A stretch of DNA of 64,000 nt, taken from Prostheceraeus crozeri. Taxonomy: Eukaryota > Platyhelminthes > Polycladida > Euryleptidae. The DNA lies in NCBI GenBank assembly GCA_907163375.1, contig CAJQUW010005587.1, forward strand, positions 234,986 to 298,985, read 5' to 3'. Positions 55,757-64,000 of this stretch are shown here, piece by piece. Positions within the stretch are counted from its first letter, which is position 1, and each line of letters begins with the position of its first letter. The notes beneath the pieces are model-generated. The model made no database searches and was not told where the DNA came from. It saw nothing but the letters and a program-made list of their open reading frames with translations. A program made the translations under genes and the position numbers.

Positions 55757-55935
55757 ACCCCGTTACACCCTCTCCCACCAACCCGCCGACATGTACCCAT
55801 TGACATACAGGCCTCCCTGACCACTAACACCCCCCCCGGTCGCGCCCCCCGCACCCCGCAACTACCACCCTCACCAACACCCCCCCCCACCGGCCCTCTT
55901 CCCCGCCGCCTCCCGCCCCCTCCCCCTTCCACCCC
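55757..55935. repeat. C-rich low-complexity stretch
   Basis: About 180 bases dominated by C with C-runs up to nine, giving way abruptly to G/T-only sequence. The minus-strand open frame here (55726-55932) is Gly/Arg-rich low complexity and not a gene. Confidence 0.8.
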
Positions 55936-55943
55936 TAGCCTCT

Positions 55944-58900
55944 TGTTGTTTTTTTGTTTTTGGTGTGTGGGGGTTTTTTGGTGTTTTGGGGGGGGGTTTT
56001 GGTTTTTTGTGGGTTGTTGGTTTGGTTTGTGGTGTGGTTTGTGGTTTTTTGGTTTGGTGTTTGTGGGTGGGGGGGGTTGGGTGGTTGTTTTTTGTTTGTT
56101 GTTTTTTTGGTTGTGTGGTTTGTGTTTTGGGAGGGGTGTTGTGGTTGCTTTGTTTTGTTGGGTGGGTGTTGTGTGTGGTTTGGTGTTTTTGGTTTGGTTT
56201 TGGTTGTGTTTTGGTTTGTTTTTGTTTGTGGTTGGGTTTGTGGTGTGGTGTTGGGTGTGTTGGGTGGTTTGTTTGTGGTTTTGGTTGTTTGTTGGTTGTG
56301 TTGTTTTGTGTGTTGTTTGTTTGTTGTTGGTGTGTGGTGTTGTTTGTGGGTTGGTTTGTTGGGTTTTGTGTTGTGTTGTGTTGTGTGTTGTGGTTGTTTG
56401 TTTTGGTGTGTGGTGTTTGTTGTGTTGTGTTTGTTTGTGTTTTGTTGTTTTGTGTTTGGTTTTTGTGTGTTGGTTGGTGTTTGTGTTTTGTTTTTGTTGT
56501 GTTGGTGTTTTTGTTGTGTTTTGTTTGTGGTTGTTGTGTGTTGTGTTTTGTTTGTGTGTTTGTGTTGTTGTTGGTTGTTTTGTGTGGTTTGTTGTGGTTT
56601 GTTTTGTGTTTGTGTTGGTTGTGTTTTTGTGTTTGTTGTGTGGTTGTTGTGTTTTGGGTTTTGTTTTTTGTTGTGGTTTGGTGTTGTTGGTTTGTGGGTT
56701 GTTTGTGTGTTGTTTTTGTTGTTGTGTTTGTGGTTTGGTGTTGTTTTGTGTTTTGTTGTTTTGTGTGTTGTTTGTTTTGTTTTTTGTGTTGTTGTTGGGT
56801 TTGTTGTTGTGTTGTGTTGTGGTTTGTGTTGGTTTGTTTTTTGTGTTGGTTTGTGTTTGTTTGGTTGTTGTTTGTTTTGGTTGTTGTTGTTGTTTTGTTG
56901 TGTTTGTTGTTGTGTGTTTGTGTTTTTGTTGTTGTTTGGGTTTTGTGTTTTGTGGTTTGTTTTTTGTGTGTTTGTTGTGTTGTTGTGTTGTTGTTTGTGT
57001 GTTGGGTTGTGTTTTGTTTGTTGTGTTTGTTGGTGTTTTTGTTGGTGTGTTTTGTTTTGTGTTTTTGTGTTGTTTTGTTTGTTGTGTTTGGTTTGTTGTT
57101 GTTTGTTTTTGTTGTGTTTTTGTGTGTTGTTTGTTGTGTTGTTGGTTTTGTGTTTTGTGTTGTTTGTGTTGTTTGGTGTTGTTTGTTTTGTTTGTTGTTG
57201 TTTGTTGTTTGTTGTGTTGTGTGTTTGTTGTTTTTGTGTTGTTTGTTTGTGTTGTGTTTGTGTTGGTGTGTTTGTTTTGTGTTTTGTGTTGTGTTTGTTG
57301 TTTTGTGTTGTGTGTTGTTTGTGTTGTTGTGTGTTGGTTGTTTGTGTGTTGTTTGTTTGTTGTTTGTGTGGTTGTTGTTTGGTTGGTTTGTTGTGTTGTG
57401 TGTTTGTTTGTTTGTTGTTTTGTGGTTGTTTGTTGTGTTTTGTTGTTGTGTTTGTTGTTTGTTGTGTTGTTTTGTTGGGTGTTTGTTGTTGTGTGTTGTT
57501 TGTGTGTGTTGTGTGTTGTGTTTGTTTGTTGTTTGTTTTTGTTTTTGTGGTTTGTGTTGTGTTTGTTGTTGGTTTGTTTTGGTGTGTTGTGGTTTGTTGT
57601 GTGTTGTGTTTTGTTTGTTGTGTTGTGTGTTTTTTGTTTTGTTTGGTGTTGTTTTGTTGTGTTTGTTGGTTGTTTGTTTGTTGTTGTGTGTTGTTGTTTG
57701 TGTTTGTTGTGTTTGTTGTGTTTGTTGGTGTTGTTTGTGTTGTTGTGTTTGTGTTTGTTTTGTGTTGTTGTTTGTTTGTGTTGTGTTTTGTTGTGTGGTG
57801 TTGTTTTTGTGTTGGTTGTTTGTTGTGTTTTTGTGTTTGTTTTGTTGTTTGTGTTGTGTTTGTTTGTGTTGTTTGTTTGTTGTTTGTTTGGTTGTTGTGT
57901 TTTTGTTGTGTTTGTTTGTGTTGTGTTTGGTTGTTTTGTGTTTGTGTTGTTTGTTGGTGTTTTTGTTGTGTTTGTGTGTTTTGTTTGTGTTTTGTTTGTG
58001 TTTTTTGGTTGTGTTTGTTTTTGTTGTGTTTTTTGTTTGTGGTTGTGTTGTTTTTGTGTTTTGTGTTGTGTGTTGTTTTGTGTTGTGTTTGTTGTTGTTT
58101 TGTTTGTGTGTGGTTGTTGTTTGTGGTTGTTTTTGTTTTTTGTGTGTTGGTTTGTGTTGTTTGTGTTTTTGTTGTTGTTTGTGTTGTTTTGTTGTGTGTT
58201 GTGTTGTTTGTGTTTTGTGTTTTTGTTTGTTTTGTGGTTGTTTTGTTTGTTGTTTTGTTGTTTGTTTGTGTGTTGTTGTGTTTGTTTGTTGTTTGTGTTG
58301 TGTTTTGTGGTTGTTGTTTGTTTGTTGTGTTGTTTGTTGTTTGTTTGTTGTTTGGTTGTGTTTGTTTTGTTGTGTTTGTGGTTGTGTTTGTGTTTGTTGT
58401 TTGTTTTGTTTTTGTGTGTTTGTGTTGTTGTTGTTTGTGTTTGTTGTGTTTTGGTTTTTGTTGTTTGTTTGTTGTTTGTGTTTTGTGTTGTTTGGTTGTT
58501 TGTTGGTGTTGTGTTGTTGTTTTGTGTTTTTGTTGTGTTTGTTGTGTTTGTTGTGTGTTTTTGTGTTGTGTTTGTTGTTGTTGTGTGTGTTTGTTTGTTT
58601 GTTGTGTTTTTTTGTTTGTGTTGTTTGTGTTGTTTGTTGTGTTTTGTTGTTTTGTGTTGTTTTGTTGTGTGTTTTTGTGTTTGTTGTTGTTGGTGTTTGT
58701 TGTTTGTGTTTTGTGTTGTTTGGTTGTGTTTGTTTTTGTTTGTGTTGTTTTGGTTGTTTTGTTGTTTGTTTGTGTGGTTGTGTTTTTTGTGTTTGTGTTG
58801 TTGTGTTGTTTTGTGTTTTGTGTTTGGTTGTTTTTGTTTTGTTTGTTGGTTTTGTTGTTGTGTTGTTTGTTGTTGGTTTTTGTGTTGTTGTTTTGTTTGT

Positions 58901-61165
58901 GTTTGTTGTGTTTTGTTGGTGTTGGTTTTGTGTTGTGTTGTTTGGTGTGTTTGTGTTGTTGTTGGTTTTTTGTTGTGTTGTTTGGTTGTTTGTTGTGTGT
59001 TTTGTTGTGTTTGTGTTTGTTTGTTTGTGTGTTTTGTGTGTTGTTTGTTTTTGTGTTGTTTGTTTGTGTGTTTTTGTTGTGTGTTTGTGTTTGTTGTGTT
59101 TTGTTGGTTGTTTTGTGTTGTTTGTTGTTGTTTGTGTGTTTTGTTGTGTGTTTTGTTTGTTGTGTTGTTTGTTGTTTGTTGTTTGTGTTGTTTTTGTTTG
59201 TTGTGTTGTGTTGTGTGTTGTTGTTTTGTTGTTGTGTTGTTGTGTTTTTGTTGTTTTTGTTGTGTTGTGTTGTTGTTTGTTTGTTGTGTTGTTTTGTGTT
59301 GTTTTGTTTGTTTTGTTGTTTGTTTGTTGTGTGTTGTGTTGTGTTTGTTTGTGTTTTTGTGGTTGTTGTTGTGTTGTTTGTTTTGTGTGTTTTGTTTGTT
59401 GTTTTTGTTGTGTTGTTTGTTGTTTTGTGTTGTTTGTTGTTGTGTTGTTTTGTTTGTGTTTGTTGTGTTGTTGTTTTGTTGTTGTTGTTTTTTGTGTTGT
59501 TGTGTTTGTTGTGTTGTTTTGTTTGTGTTGTTTGTTGTTTGTGTTTTGTTGTGTTTGTTTGTTTGTTGTGTTGTTGTTTTTGTTTTGTTTGTGTTGTTTT
59601 GTGTTTTTTTGTGTTTGTGTTTGTTTGTTTGTGTTGTTGTGTTGTTTTTGTTGTTGTTTTGTTGTTGTGGTTGTGTTTTGTTTTGTTTGTTGTGTTGTTT
59701 GTTTGTGTGTTTTGTTGTGTTGTTTTGTTTGTTTTGTGTTGTGTTGTGTTTTTTGTTTGTTGTGTTGTTGTGTTTGTGTTTTGTTGTTTGTTTTGTTGTG
59801 TGTTGTTTTGTTTGTTGTTGTGTTTTGTTTGTTGTTTGTTGTTGTTGTTGTGTTGTTTTGTTTGTTGTTGTTTGTGTGTTGTGTTTTGTTGTTTGTGTTG
59901 TTGTTGTTTGTGTTGTTTTGGTTTGTTTTGTTGTGTTTGTGTTTTGTTTGTTGTGTTTGTTGTTGTTTGTTTGTGTTGTTTGTGGTTTTTTTGTTGTTTG
60001 TGTTTTGTGTTTGTTGTTGTTTGTGTGTTGTTTGTGTTTGTTTGTTGTTTGTTGTTTTGTTGTTTGGTGTTGTTGTTGTGTTTGTTTTTGTTGTTGTTTG
60101 TTTGTGTTTGTGTTTTGTGTGTGTTGTTTGGTTGTTTTTTGTTTGTGTTGTTGTGTTGTTTGTGTTGTTTTTGTGTTTGTTGTTTGTTTTGTTGTTGTTG
60201 TGTTTTGTGTGTTTTGTTGTTTTGTGTTGTTGTTTGTTTGTTGTTTGTTGTTGTTTGTTTGTGTTGTGTTGTTTGGTTGTTGTTTGTTGTGTTGTGTTTG
60301 TTTTGGTTTGTTGTTTTGTGTGTTGTTGTGTTGTGTTGTTTTGTTTGTTGTTTGTTGTGTGTTGTTTGTTGTTTTGTTGTGTTTTGTTTTGTTGTGTTGT
60401 GTTGTTTGTTGTTTGTGTTTGTTGTTTGTTGTTTGTTGTGTTTTGTTTGTTGTGTGTTTTGTGTTTTTGTTGTTGTGTTGTGTTTTTGTTGTTTGTGTTG
60501 TTGTGTTTGTGTGTTGTTTGTTTTGTTGTGTTTGTTTTTGTTTGTGTTTGTTTGTGTTGTGTTGTGTTTTGTTTGTTGTTGTGTTTTGTTGTTTTGTTGT
60601 TGTGTTTGTTGTTGTGTTTGTTGTTTTTGTTTGTTGTGTTTTGTTGTGTTTTGTTGTTTGTGTTGTTGTTGTTGGGTTTTGTTGTTGTGTTGTGTGTGTT
60701 TTTGTGTTGTTGTTTTTGTGTTTTGTGTGTTGTTTGTTGTTGTGTTTTGTTTGGTGTTTGTTGTGTTTGTTGTTGTTTGTGTTTGTTTGTTGTGTTGTTT
60801 GTGTTTTTTGTTGTGTTTGTTTGTGTTGTGTTTGTTGTTGTTTTTGTGTGTTTTGTTTTGTTGTTTGTGTTTGTTTGTTGTTTTGTTGTGTTTTGTGTTT
60901 GTTGTTTTGTTTTGGTTTGTTGGTGTTTTTGTGTGTTTGTTGTTGTTTGTGTTTGTTGTTTGTGTTGTGTGTTTTGTGTTGTTTTGTTGTTTGTGTTTGT
61001 TGTTTGTGTTGTGTTTTGTTTGTTTTGTTGTGTTGTTGTTTTGTTGTTGTTTGTGTGTTTGTTTGTTTGTTGTTTTTGTTGTGTTTGTTGTTTGTTGTTT
61101 TGTGTTTTGTTGTTTTGTGTTGTTTGTTGTTTGTTGTTGTTGTTGTTTGTTTTTGTTGTGTTTTG
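55944..61165. repeat. 5.2-kb block of almost pure G and T, probable artefact
   Basis: Apart from an A near 56132 and a C near 56148 I see only G and T on the plus strand, in irregular runs of one to seven T and one to three G (G-runs are longer in the first 700 bases). There is no fixed repeat unit. Stop codons TAA, TAG and TGA cannot occur without A, so all three plus frames and one minus frame stay open for over 1700 codons. The Cys/Val/Phe/Leu and Gln/Asn/Thr/Lys products are meaningless. Base-calling noise is the likely source. Confidence 0.85.
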
Positions 61166-61480
61166 CGTGTGTTGAGCTTGTTTGTGTTGTGTGTTGTTGT
61201 TTATTTATGTTTTTCGGGGGGAAGGTTTTGGGTTTCACTCCGTTGTTTTGTGAAATCTTTGGTTATTTGTTTGGTGTGTTTGAGCCCCCCTTGTTTTTTC
61301 TGTTTGTGTTGTGTTTTTGTTTGTTGTTGTTGTTTTTTTTTTTGTGTTTTTGATTTGTGTTGTTTTTTGTTTGATGTATTTTTTTTGTGTTGTTGGATTG
61401 GTGTGTTGATGTCTCTTATATTTCTTTTGTTGTTTTGTGTGCTGGGCTGGTTGGTGTTTGGTTTGTTTTTTGGTTGGTTT
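61166..61480. other. Transition from G/T block to normal sequence
   Basis: Mostly T and G, but A and C return gradually, with runs such as GGGGGGAAGG and GCCCCCC. It reads as degraded sequence rather than a distinct repeat. Confidence 0.6.
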
Positions 61481-61860
61481 AGTGGCATCAAAGCATCGCC
61501 GAGCCATTCACATGACACAAATCGCTCAAAATGAATTGACTTATTCACTTCAATAAACCCCATACCATTTCGAGAAAATCCTGTTCTATGATGTCAAATT
61601 AATATAATCTACTCCAATGAGAATGATCTTCCATCTTATCGAAATAATCTAATTTTTGTTATCAGATTCACCCATTGTTTGAGAATTGCAGATGCATGCC
61701 ACAACAAATGATAACATCTTATTCACGACTGCTTTCATATTGATCAATTAAAGTTGAATCAGTAACGGGTCATCATTAGCGGAGTCAACTTAGGCAAACC
61801 TGGTTTCCAATTATGTATTTTCCGGCACTAGGTTTTATGTCTTCTCTGTGCATGGCGTGA
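61481..61860. other. AT-rich, nothing recognised
   Basis: Ordinary-looking AT-rich sequence with no repeat or exon that I can support. Confidence 0.4.
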
Positions 61861-62410
61861 TGCTCACCTTGCACCGCTTTTGTCCTTCCGGGAAGCGGGT
61901 CTTTGCGTGATTCCACTTTCGATTTTCTCTCGTCAAAGTGTTCTATTCTCTTTATCTCCTCCTGTTAGGTCAAACCACTGCATGTCAGTCTTGATGGCAT
62001 CGCCCCAGCGGTGTTTTGGGCCGACCTCTCTTTCGGGCTCCATCGATCTTCATCTCAAACACTCCTCTGATGTCCTCCTTCTCTTCTCGGCGGCAAACAT
62101 GTCCAAATCATTCCAATCTTCTCTTTCTCATGAGGTTTTTGATAGGGAACACATTTGCTTCGTTCCTTACATCTTCATTCTCCGATGTTCCTCAAGGCTG
62201 ATTCCAAAGCAGTACTTGAGCATTCTCATTTCACAAGAACCTATCTTGTCAGCCAGATAACCAGTAATTGTCTACACTTCATTTCCGTGGAGCAGAACTG
62301 GCCGTATGGCTGTCTTGCAAATAAGGATCTTCAACTTTGTAGGAATCTTTTTTGTCGCATAACACTCCAGATAGATCTCGCCACTTGTTCCACGCTTTGC
62401 TTATTCTGAG
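61861..62410 (-). mobile_element. RTE-like LINE C-terminal remnant
   Basis: Read on the minus strand across frames: KIPTKLKILICKTAIRPVLL, a CEMRMLKYCFGISLEEHRR piece, then MRKRRLEWFGHVCRREEKED and GARKRGRPKTPLGR. The order VLLHG...MLK...RLEWFGHVCRR...RGRPK is the standard C-terminal end of RTE/BovB-like retrotransposon proteins. Several stops and frame changes. The plus-strand open frame 61880-62260 is its shadow. Confidence 0.75.
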
Positions 62411-63690
62411 CTCTTGTTTTTTTAAAAAACCTTTTTATCAATCACTTAATTCCTTGAAAGAAAATTCTTCTACGGTCGTCGATAGTTTGGCCTGCACATT
62501 GAAGCATCAACATTAGGCCAACTGTATTAGCATAGAGGATTATAGTTTGTGATTTATTCCGTGAGCTGTCATATATGATGAATTACTACATAGCCTCAGT
62601 AAGTCATATGTGCTTGGCCCATATGAGAGACACTGAATTGCATCGGCTCCATTTTTCTTGAAAATGTGACCTAGTGACCCTATCACAACGGAATGAATTT
62701 GATCCGCCCGACAGCTCGAAGGATTACAATATAAGCCAACCAAGACCAACCACTACACGCAGAAGTAGTTTATTCAAATACTCCTTGTAAACTGCAGTTA
62801 GTAGGCTAAAGCGCATTACTTTCATTTATGCAGCTCATTTATGATATTGAATTCACTTTTTATCTGTCCTAGATTTTGCCCTAACAATTCACCAAATTTG
62901 TTGTGTTAGGCTAAAAGTTTCTTACGAATCAAAATGTCAGTTTGCATCTATCATTCTAATTTTATTCTTCATTTCTTCATTTTACAACTAAGTCTGAGTT
63001 GCTCCGATATCTGAACGATTAGAATGATCATTCATTAAGAAGCTAAGGTAGCATGAGACCCTAATTGCTACTATATCATCTTGTGCCTTAAACATGCCTT
63101 CATTATTGTAAACATACTCACTTCGCAATAAGAATCAAATTATATGATAGGCCTACATCACCTCAATGTACAAGTTTCTGATTAAAATTATGATTTTAAT
63201 TACAAAATACAAACCTAAAATATGGCATACAACATCAAGAAAGACGTATAAATTAGCACCCAAACGACTTGTCAGCACTGGCGAGTTCTTCCTGAACAAT
63301 TGGGTATTCTTTGTGTGCCAAACGGGATCAGGCTTTACACAAGGCTACCGATAACTTCCTCGAAATCGCAGCCCCAACCTTCGAAAATCGAGATCCATTC
63401 TCCATCGAAACTTTTCCCACATTTCGTGAAAAAGAATGTTTCCGGTCTTTCCTCTACTCTCTATAATCCGATAATGACATCTCCACCCGAGTTCTGCACA
63501 CTTCGAGTCATGGGATAAGCCTATTTAGCTAATTGATTTCCCATGCGCTTCAGCTTGAATTTCGGCATGAACAGTAGGCCCTAGCAATACCTAGATAATT
63601 CGGAAGATACAGGCTAGGGGTGCACCGAATATTCAGACAAATTTAAGGATCACTACTAGGGCACCCCCATTATAACATTCTTCTTCTATT
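62411..63690. other. AT-rich, nothing recognised
   Basis: No gene, RNA or repeat that I can support. Short open frames at 62540-62749 (minus), 63166-63354 and 63300-63518 (plus) lack recognisable features. Confidence 0.4.
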
Positions 63691-63699
63691 TTTGCTTAC

Positions 63700-64000
63700 G
63701 CGACTTTTTATACCGGTGGTGGAGGTGGGCTTTGGTATTGGTGGTGGTTGTTTGGGATGGGGGGTGGGTGTGGGGATCCGAGGATGGCCGTTTAGTTTCG
63801 GTTGGGGGTGGGTTGGATTGAGTGGGGTGGGGAGCTGGAGGGGGGGGAGTGGGAGGTCCGGGTGTGGAGAGGGGTGGGGTTTCTGTTGTTTTGTTTTTGT
63901 GGATTTTTTGTTGTTTGGTGTGCTTGGTGTAAGGGGTTGGGTATGTTGGTGAGGACTTGGGGGGGTGGGGGGGGTCGGGGGGTTATGGTGGGGGGGGGGG
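63700..64000. repeat. G-rich low-complexity end of window
   Basis: From about 63712 the sequence becomes G/T-rich with G-runs up to ten, similar in character to the start of the 55944-61165 block. The Gly/Trp-rich open frame 63692-63952 is a by-product. The block continues beyond the window. Confidence 0.75.

Noticed and set aside
55935-61534. Open frames of 1736-1863 codons in the G/T-only block, on both strands
   Set aside because: They exist only because stop codons need an A (or a T on the other strand). The products are low-complexity strings with no domain, and several frames overlap completely.
63692-63952. Gly/Trp-rich open frame at the right end
   Set aside because: By-product of G-rich low-complexity sequence.

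Overview
The window is eukaryotic nuclear DNA from an invertebrate animal; I cannot name the species. It is AT-rich and intron-rich, with GT-AG introns of 89 bp to 13 kb, and it is full of DNA transposons, MITEs, tRNA-derived SINEs, LINE fragments and minisatellites. Only two host protein-coding genes are recognisable. They face each other tail to tail.

Bases 1-5190 carry the 3' end of a bleomycin hydrolase (BLMH) gene on the + strand: one terminal exon, a stop and a poly(A) signal. The rest of that gene lies left of the window or in sequence I could not recognise. From 5190 to 10113 is the intergenic gap, which contains a full-length but decayed mariner-type transposon. From 10114 to 55427 on the - strand is a complete gene for the catalytic subunit of glutamate-cysteine ligase (GCLC). 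I rebuilt it exon by exon: 11 coding exons total 2019 nt (672 codons plus stop), every junction keeps the frame, and all ten introns are GT-AG. A splice acceptor sits 2 nt before the ATG, so there is either an upstream 5' UTR exon or a trans-spliced leader.

The GCLC introns hold most of the accessory content: two copies of a 604-bp hAT-type MITE, each with 8-bp target duplications; LINE fragments of several lineages; the dimerisation end of a hAT transposase; a tRNA-SINE that has expanded into a 45-bp minisatellite; a 76-bp minisatellite that matches the end of a nearby inverted-repeat element; a near-perfect 264-bp-arm palindrome flanked by 15-bp direct repeats; and several small elements built from clusters of one short palindromic word.

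From about 55540 to 61480 the sequence is abnormal: a 50-bp inverted repeat, then a C-rich stretch, then 5.2 kb of almost pure G and T. The very long open frames there (over 1700 codons in five frames) exist only because TAA, TAG and TGA need an A. I read this block as probable long-read error or a fold-back read, so GCLC's upstream region should not be trusted. Ordinary sequence returns from about 61480 with a decayed RTE-like LINE, and the last 300 bases become G-rich again.

Working together: GCLC catalyses the first and limiting step of glutathione synthesis. Bleomycin hydrolase is a cytosolic cysteine aminopeptidase. Nothing in the sequence links their regulation. I found no new multi-gene system. 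The best leads are the repeat biology (minisatellites born from SINE and MITE parts, and the palindromic insertion) and the question of how the GCLC mRNA gets its 5' end.
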